A stretch of DNA of 64,000 nt from Zhongshania sp. (GCF_029212375.1 NZ_JARGNU010000016.1:1-64000), one strand, 5' to 3'; shown: positions 38,851-48,573, counted from the first letter of the stretch. Made by a program: numbers and translations. Notes: generated by a model from the sequence alone, not told the origin.

Positions 38851-38893
38851 AAAAAAAAAGCACCGCCGCTACAAAGAACGGCCGTGCTTTTTT
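38851..38893 (-). terminator. Terminator between rplI and dnaB (bidirectional in form)
   Basis: Stem AAAAAAGCAC-C-GCCG / CGGC-C-GTGCTTTTTT with a 10-base loop, so both strands have a T run after a G/C stem. It ends the rpsF-rpsR-rplI transcript and abuts the dnaB start codon. Confidence 0.85.
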
Positions 38894-39036
38894 ACACCGA
38901 TTACAGCGCGCTTATCGCCGTTTTAAATCTAATATCCTGCCCGCACAACTGGCGAACTATATATGCAAAGGCCGCCAAGCAGCCTCTGCACTCGCCAAAT
39001 TAGATTTGGCGCTAGATCAAAAACAGATCAGCAAAC

Positions 39037-39492
39037 TTACTCAGCAACAACCGCAATGCTAACGGTCTGAACTACATCGCTGTGCAGTTGAACTGCCACG
39101 TCGTAAGTGCCCAGGTCGCGAATTGGACCTTCTGGCATACGTACTTCGCTTTTGTTCACTTCAACGCCAGCTGCAGTTACTGCATCAGCAATATCGCGAG
39201 TACCGATAGAGCCGAACAGCTTGCCGCCGTCGCCAGAATTAGCTTCAATTGTTACTGTCAGCTCAGCCAGTTTAGCGGCGCGAGCATCGGCAGCACTGCG
39301 CTTTTCAGCGGCAGTTGCTTCAAGATCGGCGCGACGCGCTTCAAATTCAGCTACGTTTGTTTTAGTGGCTGGTACAGCTTTGCCAAACGGAATCAGGAAG
39401 TTACGGCCATAGCCGCCTTTTACATTAACCTGATCACCCAAGTTGCCAAGCTTGCCAATTTTCTCCAGCAGAATCACTTGCATGGTTCTCAC
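39037..39492 (-). CDS. rplI: Large-subunit ribosomal protein bL9
   Basis: 151 aa. The N-terminal RNA-binding domain ([32 protein letters not shown]), the long central helix rich in Ala, Lys and Glu, and the C-terminal domain ([13 protein letters not shown]) are complete. The reading frame opens with three extra residues; the ATG at 39483 (MQVILLE) is the likely true start. Last gene of the rpsF-rpsR-DUF2232-rplI operon. Confidence 0.96.
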   Translation of the reverse strand: MRTMQVILLEKIGKLGNLGDQVNVKGGYGRNFLIPFGKAVPATKTNVAEFEARRADLEATAAEKRSAADARAAKLAELTVTIEANSGDGGKLFGSIGTRDIADAVTAAGVEVNKSEVRMPEGPIRDLGTYDVAVQLHSDVVQTVSIAVVAE

Positions 39493-39522
39493 CCTCTTAA
39501 ATTCGCCTGCGTTTGCGCCGCT

Positions 39523-40371
39523 CTATGGTTGAGAGCGATTCGGCAAACGCCGCCTAATATCAATCCAACTATCCACAATCGCCACCAGTATCAAAACCGC
39601 CCACAGCGGTCCCAATAACAACAGCGCTACGTAAAAAACTATTAACCATGCGCGGCCTAACCCTAAGCGTCCCGCTGCACCGTGTACCAAGGCGATACCC
39701 GATATCACTATGGGCAGTAAACACATCACGCCCCAAAAGCGATAATCTCCACCAATATTGCTCAGCAGCAACATTAGCGCGACCAAGGTCACTGTTATGG
39801 TTGGGGGCAAACGAAACTGCCACATCTCCTGACGAAATCCGCCGGGGTTGTACAGAATGGACTGCCACCACCGCGCCAACATCACTGCCAGCGTACTCCA
39901 TAACACAGTGCTAACACCGATCACCGCGGCGATATCGCCGTTGCCAATCTCTGGCAAACGCCCAGAAGCAGAAACCTGCATCCGCTCTAGCATGGGTTGC
40001 ACCATTGCCAGAATCGAGGCCAGATAATCACTGGCCAAGTGCATCAAGATCAATGCTGTTAGCAAACCGGCGCCAACGGCGGCCAGCATTGCGTAGGCCC
40101 ATTGCTGGGTACTGCGCAATACGGCGGCGGTGGCTGCGGCGCCAAGCAGCATGGTCAAAGGACCAACATCTGCTCCAATAGCGGCCACCGCAATTGCCGG
40201 TAACAGTGCCCAAAAAACCACATAGGCACCTTCGCTCAAGCCTTTTCGCAACATCACTAATGTTGCGGCTGCAACGCCAACCCAAGCAAACATGAGTGTA
40301 CCAACACCCAAGCCTGCAACGGCTACCGCCTGCAAGCGCCCTTTCATAATAAATTCAGCTAAGGCGCGCAT
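39523..40371 (-). CDS. DUF2232/YybS-like integral membrane protein
   Basis: 282 aa with about eight hydrophobic helices and a short basic C-terminus (IDIRRRLPNRSQP). Its place between rpsR and rplI is the usual one for this family in Pseudomonas and relatives, where its function is not established. It starts 17 bases after rpsR ends and is co-transcribed with the ribosomal genes. Confidence 0.82.
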   Translation of the reverse strand: MRALAEFIMKGRLQAVAVAGLGVGTLMFAWVGVAAATLVMLRKGLSEGAYVVFWALLPAIAVAAIGADVGPLTMLLGAAATAAVLRSTQQWAYAMLAAVGAGLLTALILMHLASDYLASILAMVQPMLERMQVSASGRLPEIGNGDIAAVIGVSTVLWSTLAVMLARWWQSILYNPGGFRQEMWQFRLPPTITVTLVALMLLLSNIGGDYRFWGVMCLLPIVISGIALVHGAAGRLGLGRAWLIVFYVALLLLGPLWAVLILVAIVDSWIDIRRRLPNRSQP

Positions 40372-40388
40372 GATTTTACGTCGTTTGA

Positions 40389-40616
40389 TTACTTATGGCT
40401 GTCTGTGTAAGGCAGCAAAGCAAGGAAACGCGCGCGCTTAATTGCGGTAGACAATTGGCGCTGGTATCTAGCATTTGTACCAGTGATACGGCTAGGTACA
40501 ATTTTACCTGTTTCTGAAACATAGGCTTTCAGGGTTTCCAGATCTTTGTAATCGATCTGGCTGACGCCTTCCGCGGTGAAGCGGCAAAATTTACGACGAC
40601 GGAAAAAACGTGCCAT
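40389..40616 (-). CDS. rpsR: Small-subunit ribosomal protein bS18
   Basis: 75 aa with the conserved core [14 protein letters not shown], the [22 protein letters not shown]-type segment (split here as [10 protein letters not shown] and [10 protein letters not shown]), and [20 protein letters not shown]. Binds S6 in the 30S platform. Gene order and length are standard. Confidence 0.98.
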   Translation of the reverse strand: MARFFRRRKFCRFTAEGVSQIDYKDLETLKAYVSETGKIVPSRITGTNARYQRQLSTAIKRARFLALLPYTDSHK

Positions 40617-40638
40617 AACTAATCTCCTAACTCAGCAA

Positions 40639-41082
40639 TTATTCAGCGTCGTCTTCAGCCGTATCGGCTTCAGAGTCACTATTGTCATCAGTCGTCGACT
40701 CAGAGTCGTCACGGCTGCGCTCAACACGCTGTTCGCTGCGGCTACGACGCTCGCGGCTCTCGTTTTCTGCTTTCATGATTGGCGACTCTTCAGTCACGGC
40801 TTCATCGCAGCGAATAACGAGGTTACGCAGAACGGCGTCGTTATAACGGAAGTTAGTAGTCAATTCTTCCACAGCTTCAGCAGACGCTTCAGCATTGATC
40901 AGCACGTAGTGTGCTTTGTGGATTTTATTGATTGGATAAGCCAGCTGACGACGGCCCCAATCTTCTAGGCGGTGAACTTTACCGCCGTCTTTTTCTATGG
41001 CTTGCGTATAACGCTCAACCATACCTGGTACTTGTTCGCTCTGGTCGGGATGGACCAAGAACACTATCTCGTAGTGACGCAT
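40639..41082 (-). CDS. rpsF: Small-subunit ribosomal protein bS6
   Basis: 147 aa. The conserved fold occupies residues 1-95 ([18 protein letters not shown] at the start, [18 protein letters not shown] in the middle). A charged C-terminal tail of about 45 residues, rich in Arg, Ser, Asp and Glu, ends in acidic residues; S6 in gammaproteobacteria is post-translationally extended with glutamate by RimK. First gene of the operon. Confidence 0.97.
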   Translation of the reverse strand: MRHYEIVFLVHPDQSEQVPGMVERYTQAIEKDGGKVHRLEDWGRRQLAYPINKIHKAHYVLINAEASAEAVEELTTNFRYNDAVLRNLVIRCDEAVTEESPIMKAENESRERRSRSEQRVERSRDDSESTTDDNSDSEADTAEDDAE

Positions 41083-41104
41083 TTTTCAGCTCCTTACGGG
41101 TTAA

Positions 41105-41124
41105 GCCACCCTTTACGGTGTGAC
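41105..41124 (-). promoter_or_regulatory. Possible S6:S18-binding leader hairpin of the rpsF operon
   Basis: In the rpsF leader, 23 bases upstream of the start, the minus strand reads GTCAC-ACCGTAAAGG-GTGGC, a stem with an ACCG-containing loop. A CCG-containing structured element bound by S6 and S18 is known in many rpsF leaders. The match is partial, so this is tentative. Confidence 0.35.
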
Positions 41125-41224
41125 AAGGAGGACAGCTCCGCCCAAAACGGTCGGAACTACCAATAAATCAAGAGCGCGGATTTTAGGTAAGTCGGCAACT
41201 ATATGCAAGGGATTAGCACAATTA

Positions 41225-41971
41225 TTAGCCAATACCGCCTTTTTGACGCTGGCGCACGGCCTCAAACAAACAAATGCCGGTCGCAACCGACACATTTAAA
41301 CTACTTACCGAACCCGCCATTGGCAGCTTAGCCAAATAATCGCAGTTCTCGCGAGTTAAACGGCGCATGCCGCTGCCCTCAGCGCCCAACACCAGCGCCC
41401 GAGGCCCAGACAAGTCGTGCTCATAGAGCGACATCTCTGCCTCGCCAGCCATGCCCACCACCCAGACCCCAGCCTGTTGCAATTGCTGAAGACTGCGAGC
41501 GAGATTGGTAACCTGCACAAAGGGCACTACCTCGGCTGCGCCACAGGCGACTTTTAATACCGTGGCGCTGAGCCCCACCGAGTTATCGCGAGGTGCAATG
41601 ACCACCGTAACGCCCGCGGCGTCGGCACTGCGCAGGCAGGCGCCGAGATTATGGGGGTCGGTAACGCCATCGAGCACCAACACCAGCGCAGCACTGCCCG
41701 CCGCTGCCACCAAATCTAAGAGATCTTTTTCTTGGAATTGCGGGGCCGCCTCAACCAAGGCAATCACGCCCTGATGCCGCCCCTCAACCATGCCATCTAG
41801 CTCCGGGCGCGCCCGCTGCACAACATGCACTTTCGCCGATTTAGCGAGATCGAGCACCTCTTGCAAACGCTTATCTGCGCGCCCACTCTGCACATACAAT
41901 TCCTGAATGCGCTCAGGGCTGCGGGCCAACACGCTTTGTACCGCGTGAATACCAAATATTTTCTCTGCCAC
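41225..41971 (-). CDS. rlmB: 23S rRNA (guanosine-2'-O)-methyltransferase RlmB
   Basis: 248 aa SpoU-family methyltransferase that modifies G2251 in the peptidyl-transferase P loop. The N-terminal substrate-binding domain ([17 protein letters not shown]) precedes the knotted catalytic domain with [31 protein letters not shown] and [15 protein letters not shown], the three SPOUT motifs. It follows rnr by 12 bases, the usual rnr-rlmB operon. Confidence 0.96.
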   Translation of the reverse strand: MAEKIFGIHAVQSVLARSPERIQELYVQSGRADKRLQEVLDLAKSAKVHVVQRARPELDGMVEGRHQGVIALVEAAPQFQEKDLLDLVAAAGSAALVLVLDGVTDPHNLGACLRSADAAGVTVVIAPRDNSVGLSATVLKVACGAAEVVPFVQVTNLARSLQQLQQAGVWVVGMAGEAEMSLYEHDLSGPRALVLGAEGSGMRRLTRENCDYLAKLPMAGSVSSLNVSVATGICLFEAVRQRQKGGIG

Positions 41972-41983
41972 GTTATTAAATCT

Positions 41984-44725
41984 CTATCGACTACGACGCG
42001 TTCTAGGTGCGCCCGATTTCACTTTGCCACCCGATTTTTTTGGAGCATCAGACTTTGGCACTGCAGCTTTCGCCCCAGAGCGACTGCGACGAGGCTTGCC
42101 CTCTGCACCAGACGCCGACTCAGCTAACTTTGCAGCGCCTGCTTTGGCACCAGCCTTTGGCTTGGCTGTCGATTTGGCTGCCGCCTTGGATTTGCTCGGC
42201 ATTAAACCCTTCAAGCCCTTAGCCAGCGCCTCGCGAACCGAGGTCTTTTTCGGCGCAACAGCAACAGGCACATCGACTATTGGCGCAGCTGGCTGACGCT
42301 TTTTGCGTGGCGCCGACTTCGCGGCAGGCGCTGCCGCATCCGCAGGCTTGCGACGGCGAGGCGCGGATGCCGGTGCAGTATCGCCACCCCGACCACGACC
42401 TTGGCCTGGCTTGCGACGCTTGCGCGGCGGCGCATCACTGGCAGGCTTAGCACTGTCAAACTCGGCCTTGCGGCCAGCTTCGCCCTCCACCAAAACAACA
42501 CCTAGATCAATTTTGCGCTGATCTAAGTTAACCGCCAAAACCTGCACGCGCAGCGTGTCACCCAACTGATAAACCCGCCGAGTTCGCTCACCTACCAAAC
42601 GCTGATGCGCCTGATCAAACTGATAGAAGTCCTGCGGCAGCGCAGTAATATGCACCAAGCCTTCTATATAAAGATCCTGCAGCTCAACAAACATCCCAAA
42701 GCCAGTGACCGCAGCTATGATACCGTCGTGCTCACTGCCAACGTGATCTTGCAAAAACTCACACTTCAGAAAAGCCATTACATCGCGACTGGCCTCATCG
42801 GCGCGGCGCTCCGCCATGGACGAATTCGCACCTTGCGCAACAAGCGCATCAAAGTCGTAGGGATAAATAGCTTTGCGATCCAGCGCTGGCGCGTCATCCA
42901 TTTTATGGAAACAAGCCGCCGCCTCACCGCCGCCACTGCGCACCAAATAACGCAGTGCGCGATGCACCAGCAAATCTGGGTAACGCCGAATCGGCGAGGT
43001 AAAGTGGGTATAGCCCGCATAGTGCAAACCAAAATGCCCCTCGTTCTCGGGGTGATAAACCGCCTGACTCAAAGAACGCAGCATCATGGTTTGAATTACC
43101 GCGGCATCGGGGCGATCACCCAGATTAGACAACAACATTTGATAATCTTTAGGACTAGGCTCTTCACCGCCCTGCAAGCTCAAACCAATCTCGCCGAGGA
43201 ATTCCCGCAAATTAGTTAACTTCTGCTCAGAGGGACCACTGTGTACGCGATATAGCGCTTCCAGCCCAGAGCGATCAAGCGCCCTAGCAGTGGCAACGTT
43301 TGCGCACAACATACACTCTTCAATTAGCTTATGAGCATCATGACGACGAATCGGCACAATCGCTTCTATCCGCTTCTCATCGTCGAACACGATCCGCGTT
43401 TCCACGGTTTCAAAGTCAATGGCACCGCGCTCGGAGCGCGCTTTACGCAGAACTTTGTAGAGATCTTGCAAATAACGCAGCTGCGGCAGCAAATGCGCAT
43501 TGCGACCAGTGTTGTGCTTGGGATCTACACCCTCAAGCTCCAACAACGCACCCACCTCGTTATAGGTCAAACGGGCATGAGAGCGAATCAAGCCTTCGTA
43601 GAATACATAGCCACTCAGCTTGCCGCTGGCGCTAATGGTCATTTCGCAGACCATGGTCAAGCGGTCTACATCGGGCTTTAACGAACACAGACCATTAGAC
43701 AGCGCCTCAGGCAACATCGGCACTACGCGGTCTGGAAAATACACCGAAGTAGCGCGTTTATGCGCCTCTTGATCTAGGGCCGACCCCACTTGCACATAGT
43801 GCGACACATCAGCTATTGCCACCCAAAGACGGTAGCCGCCAGATTTTTTAGGCTCGCAATACACCGCGTCGTCAAAATCGCGGGCGTCTTCGCCATCGAT
43901 GGTAACCAGCGGCAGCTGGCGCAGATCCACGCGATGGGTTTTATCAGAGTCTTTAGGTTCAGAGCCAAAGCGCCGCGCCTCTTCCTCAACAGCCTCAGAC
44001 CACTCAAAGGGAATATCATGGCTGCGAATTGCCAGCTCGGTAGCAACCCCCACCGTGCGCCGGTCACCCAGCACCTCAGTAATTCGGCCCCGTGCTTGCT
44101 GGCGCTGACCAGGTTGCTGGGTCAGCTCGACCATCACGTAATCGCCTTCTTTGGCGCTCGCAACGTCGTTATCTTCCAGTGCCAGCCAGTTTTGAATACG
44201 GGTATTCTCGGGGACCACCTGCGGCAGACCACGGTGCATCATCAACTTACCCACTAACTGCTGGGTATTGTGCTCAAGCACCTCAACAATAACGCCTTCA
44301 CGGCGACCGCGCTGATCGATTCCGGTAACTTCAACTTTAACCGTGTCGCCGTCAAAAACTTGCTGCATCTGACGGTTGGCGAGGTATACATCCTCAGCCT
44401 CGCCTTCAATACTGACAAAACCAAAACCGTCGCGATGACCAATTACCTTACCGACCATGCTGTCGCCGCCACTAATGGCGCGCAACTGACCACGACGACC
44501 TTCAATTATTTGGCCATCGCGCAACATTGCCTTAATTCGTCGGCGAAGGCCTTCTTCTTGCTCCTCGCCCTCAATCTCAAGCTGCCGGCGCAGCTGCGCT
44601 TGGCTAATGCCTTTTTCGCTTTCTTTTAGCTGTTCTAGGATATATTCACGGCTGGGAACCGGATTTTCGTAGTTCGAAGCCTCACGCTCAGCATGGGGAT
44701 CGGGGAGATTTCGGCGTTTAGCCAT
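41984..44725 (-). CDS. rnr: Exoribonuclease R
   Basis: 913 aa, longer than E. coli RNase R (813 aa). Order: N-terminal winged helix (ILEQLKESEKGISQAQLRR), two cold-shock domains, the RNB catalytic domain with VTIDGEDARDFDDAVY (catalytic aspartates) and HFTSPIRRYPDLLVHR, then S1 and a Lys/Ala/Pro-rich basic tail of about 150 residues. It degrades structured RNA 3'-5' and works in stress and trans-translation quality control. The long low-complexity tail may aid ribosome or RNA binding. Cotranscribed with rlmB. Confidence 0.96.
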   Translation of the reverse strand: MAKRRNLPDPHAEREASNYENPVPSREYILEQLKESEKGISQAQLRRQLEIEGEEQEEGLRRRIKAMLRDGQIIEGRRGQLRAISGGDSMVGKVIGHRDGFGFVSIEGEAEDVYLANRQMQQVFDGDTVKVEVTGIDQRGRREGVIVEVLEHNTQQLVGKLMMHRGLPQVVPENTRIQNWLALEDNDVASAKEGDYVMVELTQQPGQRQQARGRITEVLGDRRTVGVATELAIRSHDIPFEWSEAVEEEARRFGSEPKDSDKTHRVDLRQLPLVTIDGEDARDFDDAVYCEPKKSGGYRLWVAIADVSHYVQVGSALDQEAHKRATSVYFPDRVVPMLPEALSNGLCSLKPDVDRLTMVCEMTISASGKLSGYVFYEGLIRSHARLTYNEVGALLELEGVDPKHNTGRNAHLLPQLRYLQDLYKVLRKARSERGAIDFETVETRIVFDDEKRIEAIVPIRRHDAHKLIEECMLCANVATARALDRSGLEALYRVHSGPSEQKLTNLREFLGEIGLSLQGGEEPSPKDYQMLLSNLGDRPDAAVIQTMMLRSLSQAVYHPENEGHFGLHYAGYTHFTSPIRRYPDLLVHRALRYLVRSGGGEAAACFHKMDDAPALDRKAIYPYDFDALVAQGANSSMAERRADEASRDVMAFLKCEFLQDHVGSEHDGIIAAVTGFGMFVELQDLYIEGLVHITALPQDFYQFDQAHQRLVGERTRRVYQLGDTLRVQVLAVNLDQRKIDLGVVLVEGEAGRKAEFDSAKPASDAPPRKRRKPGQGRGRGGDTAPASAPRRRKPADAAAPAAKSAPRKKRQPAAPIVDVPVAVAPKKTSVREALAKGLKGLMPSKSKAAAKSTAKPKAGAKAGAAKLAESASGAEGKPRRSRSGAKAAVPKSDAPKKSGGKVKSGAPRTRRSR

Positions 44726-44845
44726 TCAGTCGGACTTCCTTTATACAATGAAATTTAAAAAATATGGGTGTAGTGTAACGCAACCGTTGACAAAAATACT
44801 TTCTATCAGTAAATTGCGCGCCTCAGCTTTCGCTGCTCATCTCCT

Positions 44846-44932
44846 GCCCAGGTGGTGAAATTGGTAGACACGCTAGCTTCAGGTGCTAGTCCTCGCAAGG
44901 GGGTGGAGGTTCAAGTCCTCTCCTGGGCACCA
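44846..44932 (+). tRNA. tRNA-Leu (anticodon CAG)
   Basis: 87 bases. Acceptor arms GCCCAGG / CCTGGGC pair, the D-arm has TTGGTAGAC, the anticodon loop TTCAGGT carries CAG at 44880-44882, the long variable arm of class II tRNAs is present, and the T-loop GTTCAAG and 3' CCA are encoded. Its 3' end is the integration site of the adjacent element. Confidence 0.96.
44910..44925 (+). other. Probable left attachment core in the tRNA-Leu 3' end
   Basis: TTCAAGTCCTCTCCTG in the T-arm/acceptor region has a near copy at 54375-54390. A P4-type integrase gene begins about 180 bases downstream, as expected for integration into a tRNA. Confidence 0.5.
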
Positions 44933-45046
44933 AAACACCGTACAACCCCATCCAGCCAAATCCAAAAAACCCAGCAAATTCGCGACCTACAGCTTAACTA
45001 CTGTCCAATCCCGTGCCATACTATCCATTCCAATCAAGGATAGAGA

Positions 45047-45098
45047 GGGGGTACTTTTGGGGGTACTTCCGAGATACCCCCAAAACAGGTACCCCCAA
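45047..45098. repeat. Arm-site-like repeats left of the integrase gene
   Basis: GGGGGTACTTT-type units: two in direct orientation (45047-45068) and two inverted (TACCCCCAAAA, about 45076-45098). The 22-base direct pair is identical to 54302-54323 near the right end of the element. They probably bind the integrase arm domain. Confidence 0.65.
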
Positions 45099-45112
45099 AA
45101 CCCGCAGATACC

Positions 45113-46342
45113 ATGCCGCTTACCGACGCTAAAATCAAGACCGCAAAACCTCAAGACAAAGACTATAAGCTAGCCGACGAAAAAGGCCTGTTCCTTTTGG
45201 TCAAAAAAACCGGTGGCAAGTACTGGCGATTAAAATACCGGTACCGAACAAAAGAGAAGCTTCTCGCTATTGGCGTCTACCCTGACACCTCATTGGCACA
45301 GGCCAGAGCCGAACGAGATAACGCCCGCGCCCTGATCGCCCAAGACATCGACCCAATGACCCAACGCAAAACCGAAAAGGCCGCCAAGCTGCTAGCAGGG
45401 GCCAATAGTTTTGACGTGGTATCGCGTGAATGGCTGGCCAAGCGTGGCCCCAAATCCGAATCTGGCGACTCAAGATTGAATCGGATACTAGAAAAAGACC
45501 TATTCCCCACCATTGGCAGCCGCCCCATTAGCGAAATAACACCACCTGAACTACTTAGCGCCCTACGGAAAATTGAAGCCCGTGGCGCTTATGAAACCGC
45601 CAAGAAAGCCAAACAGACAGCAGGGCAGATATTCCGCTTTGCGGTAGCCGCTGGGTTAGCAGAACGCGACCCCTCTGCCGATCTCAAGGGCGCATTACAG
45701 CAAGGCAAGGTAAAACACTATTCCGCCCTTACCGAACCTAAAGACGTCGGACGTTTAATGGCCGCTATTCACGCCTACCAAGCCACCCCCGCCGTGTCGT
45801 CTGCCATTAAATTAGCGCCGCTGTTTTTCTGCCGACCTGGGGAGCTTCGCCAACTAGAATGGAGTGAGGTTAATTTTGAAGAACGGCGAATAGATATACC
45901 CGCCGAGAAAATGAAGCTAGCAGAGCCACACATCATTCCACTGGCAGACCAAGCCTTGGCGATCTTAGAAGCACAGCACAAAGTTTCTAGTAATAGCCGC
46001 TACGTGTTCCCCAACGCTAGGGCCTTATCTCGCCCCCTTTCAGATAACGGAATGCGCATAGCCTTACGCACAATGGGCTACACCAATGAGCAAATGACAC
46101 CCCACGGCTTCCGTGCAATGGCCCGCACCCTACTGGATGAAGTCTTAGGCTTTCCCGTTGACTGGATAGAGCACCAATTAGCCCACGCAGTACGAGATAC
46201 CAACGGCAGAGCATACAACCGCACCAAGCACTTAGAAAACCGCCGCACCATGATGCAATCTTGGGCCGATTACCTCGACACCTTACGCCTAGAAATAGAT
46301 AACGTGGTGCCGATTACAGCGGCAAAACGGCAAGGGAGTTAA
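45113..46342 (+). CDS. P4-type tyrosine integrase
   Basis: 409 aa. The N-terminal DUF4102 arm-binding domain (LTDAKIKTAKPQDKDYKLAD) is followed by a core-binding domain and the catalytic domain. Catalytic residues are in RPGELRQLEW (Arg), HGFRAMARTLL (His-x-x-Arg), WIEHQLAH (second His) and the tyrosine of GRAYNRTKH. It integrates the element at tRNA-Leu. Directly downstream of the tRNA and in the same direction, with arm-like repeats before it. Confidence 0.95.
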   Translation: MPLTDAKIKTAKPQDKDYKLADEKGLFLLVKKTGGKYWRLKYRYRTKEKLLAIGVYPDTSLAQARAERDNARALIAQDIDPMTQRKTEKAAKLLAGANSFDVVSREWLAKRGPKSESGDSRLNRILEKDLFPTIGSRPISEITPPELLSALRKIEARGAYETAKKAKQTAGQIFRFAVAAGLAERDPSADLKGALQQGKVKHYSALTEPKDVGRLMAAIHAYQATPAVSSAIKLAPLFFCRPGELRQLEWSEVNFEERRIDIPAEKMKLAEPHIIPLADQALAILEAQHKVSSNSRYVFPNARALSRPLSDNGMRIALRTMGYTNEQMTPHGFRAMARTLLDEVLGFPVDWIEHQLAHAVRDTNGRAYNRTKHLENRRTMMQSWADYLDTLRLEIDNVVPITAAKRQGS

Positions 46343-46370
46343 TTAAAAACACCAGACCCACCCTATATAT

Positions 46371-46483
46371 GGTGGGAACACTGGGAAACTGGGAACATTC
46401 ATTATAAGTATCTGTTTTATTTATAAATAATTGTTCCCAGCAGTGTTCCCAGTTGGTACCTAGTAAGTGGGAACTGGGAACAC
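46371..46483. repeat. GTTCCCA iteron cluster, left
   Basis: Seven TGGGAAC/GTTCCCA sites (six exact, one TGGGAAA) in about 110 bases in both orientations. The first 25 bases (46371-46395) are the exact reverse complement of 53477-53501 in the right cluster. The cluster is in the noncoding segment 46343-46651. It looks like a replication-origin iteron array. Confidence 0.8.
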
Positions 46484-46651
46484 TTCTAATTGCACATTAT
46501 AATACAACCATAAACACCATAGGACGGCGGTGGATAGCCGATACACTGTCTTAGCGACGAACAAATATGCTTATAGTATCTCCAGATACAATTAGTTACG
46601 CACCGCTTTAGCCTGTAATTAAATTTAAGGGACTAACCGCTGGGGGCGGAA

Positions 46652-47413
46652 ATGACAAAGAAACCAACGGCGCCGATCAAAATCACAGTTAGTGATAAAT
46701 CCGTGCAAATTACAGGCTTAGAGCCTGACCTCGCAAGCACTGCTGAAGGTGCGTTTCGTTTTGGTGGCAACAAAGACTGCCGAGGGCACATTATTGACGA
46801 GCTACCCTTAGAAGCGTTGCTATACGAAGCACAGCGCCCCGAATCGACTAAAGACACAAGAGCCTCGCGGCGTTGCTTGCTCTACTACTTCGGAATATTG
46901 ACAAACAAAGGGCAACCAGTACCGACAGCCCTGTCCGCTTTTATCGCCAATATCGCTCTACGAGCATCAGATGGACATAGCGTCGATATACTATTCATGC
47001 CACCCACTCAGATTGGCAGCGAAACACCTTCATTGACTAAAGGCCGAAAGGAGGCAATGTGGGAACTATCGCCCGCTTATGAAGAGTCATTAATTTTCAC
47101 TGAGCTAGCGCACCCCGAACTAAAAAGAGACTTAGTAGACACCACCCGCCACACCTCCTATGAAGTAGCTGGCGAATCACTGGCAAAAGGAATACCAAAC
47201 CGAGATCAGACAGAAAATCACCGACTTATAACTGCTATCAAACTAAAAACCCAGATAAGACTGGAACGACAACGCCGCGAACGATTACAGCAAGTACAAA
47301 CTCTGCTTGACCAATTCTATGACGATAATAGTTTAGGCTCTCTCGACTACTCACCCCAAAATACCAAAACTATTCTGTCCAAACTTCAAGCGCTTTACCT
47401 ACCCTCTAGCTAA
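46652..47413 (+). CDS. Island protein of unknown function
   Basis: 253 aa, soluble. The N-terminal part is beta-rich (IKITVSDKSVQITGLEPD); the last 60 residues form a charged helix or coiled coil (KLKTQIRLERQRRERLQQVQ). No recognised catalytic motif or membrane segment. It lies between the left iteron cluster and the alpA-like gene, in the direction of the other island genes. I do not recognise it; a replication, regulatory or defence role are all possible. Confidence 0.65.
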   Translation: MTKKPTAPIKITVSDKSVQITGLEPDLASTAEGAFRFGGNKDCRGHIIDELPLEALLYEAQRPESTKDTRASRRCLLYYFGILTNKGQPVPTALSAFIANIALRASDGHSVDILFMPPTQIGSETPSLTKGRKEAMWELSPAYEESLIFTELAHPELKRDLVDTTRHTSYEVAGESLAKGIPNRDQTENHRLITAIKLKTQIRLERQRRERLQQVQTLLDQFYDDNSLGSLDYSPQNTKTILSKLQALYLPSS

Positions 47414-47437
47414 ACAGAAAGCATTAGGCCAGTAACT

Positions 47438-47451
47438 TTTTTCCGGAAAAA
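47438..47451. promoter_or_regulatory. Palindrome upstream of the AlpA-like gene
   Basis: Perfect 14-bp palindrome TTTTTCCGGAAAAA, 85 bases before the start of the AlpA-like gene. It is a candidate operator; no binding protein is evident. Confidence 0.3.
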
Positions 47452-47535
47452 CTTTTACTGGGGAAACTCCAGACAAAACCAGCACACTTTACCCCGTTGG
47501 CCCCAGTGGCATTTCATCGTACCGGAGTAAAGTAA

Positions 47536-47841
47536 ATGACAGTTTCACGCACTGCAAAAAACACTACAGGGCGCGCCCGCCCTACCGCCCCCGCGACAGC
47601 AGAATTAACACATTCTCGACTGCTACCCGATGTTGGCCTAGTACGCCTGAAAACGATCCTTGGGGATTCAAAAGCAAACCCACCAATTCCCGCGATTATC
47701 CCAGTATCCGCGTCTCATTGGTGGAGTGGCGTTAAGACTGGGCGCTATCCAAAACCCGTCAAACTCTCAGCCAATTGCACCGCTTGGCACGTAGAAGATA
47801 TTCGTGCACTGCTAATCGAACTAAGCAGAGGTGAAAAATGA
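47536..47841 (+). CDS. AlpA-family DNA-binding regulator / excisionase-like protein
   Basis: 101 aa. The C-terminal 55 residues match the AlpA MerR-like helix-turn-helix: IPVSASHWWSGVKTGRYPKP followed by VKLSANCTAWHVEDIRALL. The N-terminal 45 residues are Ala/Thr/Pro-rich. AlpA proteins activate integrase or late genes and act as excisionases in P4-like elements. The stop codon overlaps the next start by four bases (ATGA), so the two are coupled. Confidence 0.88.
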   Translation: MTVSRTAKNTTGRARPTAPATAELTHSRLLPDVGLVRLKTILGDSKANPPIPAIIPVSASHWWSGVKTGRYPKPVKLSANCTAWHVEDIRALLIELSRGEK

Positions 47842-48563
47842 TAGTAACCTTCAAGGCCATAGCGGAACTAAGGCCGCCATTTAACGCTAGCAAGAAACTC
47901 CAAACAATTTATTACATCGCTTGCGGGAACACCCTCACAGGCGATAAAGCATCGCAATTATTTGGAGAAGTAGCGCTTCACACAACGATAGATGATATAC
48001 GCGGCCTTGGATTAGAAGTTAAGTCTCAACGCATTTCGCCGCATGAGCCGCGCCACGAATATTGGGTACACAATGACCCCGATATATTACTTCAATTTTA
48101 TAATTATCTTGTTAGCCAAGGGTGCTTATCTACGCAAACTCACCTCTTTCCTGAACTAAATACGTCATCAGGCATAGAAATAACAATTGATTATTTACGA
48201 GCCTTCACTCATACCCACCCGCAAAATCTATGTGTCTACTTGGTATATTGTTTTGCAGTCGGATATTGTGTCCGTGTCGCATGGGGATATAACGATGACG
48301 ACACAACAACGCTAGATATAAACAGCGGTACGATTTTAGCAAGTGAAATTAATAGTATAAAAAATGAATTCAATTTCGATATCCGCTACATCGATCTAGA
48401 AGAAACAACCTTTCTTGAAGATGGTCGATGGTGTCGAATACGTCAATATTATGCACCACCAACCCCACCCAATTTGGCAAAATTTCATCAAGCGCTAATT
48501 AAATTCGGTTTCAAACCCAGCCCAGAAACCCATGACGACTCTACGCCAGTCAGTTTTAGCTAG
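47838..48563 (+). CDS. Island protein of unknown function with possible N-terminal winged helix
   Basis: 241 aa. Residues 15-75 (FNASKKLQTIYYIACGNTLTG onward to the segment ending HEYWVHN) look like a short winged-helix domain often seen in phage replication or regulatory proteins; this is weak. The rest (residues 80-240) has no motif I can name and no membrane segment. It is translationally coupled to the AlpA-like gene and overlaps the next reading frame region. Confidence 0.6.
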   Translation: MIVTFKAIAELRPPFNASKKLQTIYYIACGNTLTGDKASQLFGEVALHTTIDDIRGLGLEVKSQRISPHEPRHEYWVHNDPDILLQFYNYLVSQGCLSTQTHLFPELNTSSGIEITIDYLRAFTHTHPQNLCVYLVYCFAVGYCVRVAWGYNDDDTTTLDINSGTILASEINSIKNEFNFDIRYIDLEETTFLEDGRWCRIRQYYAPPTPPNLAKFHQALIKFGFKPSPETHDDSTPVSFS

Positions 48564-48573
48564 GCATAACACC

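Noticed and set aside
42303-42521. Plus-strand frames rich in Ala and Arg opposite rnr
   Set aside because: They mirror the low-complexity Lys/Ala-rich tail of RNase R and are shadow frames.
45047-45098. Transposon terminal repeats around the integrase
   Set aside because: No transposase or target duplication; an identical 22-base copy near the other end of a tRNA-integrated element suits integrase arm sites better.
46373-46483. CRISPR-like array
   Set aside because: The GTTCCCA repeats are only 7 bases long, occur in both orientations with irregular spacing, and no cas genes are present; iterons fit better.
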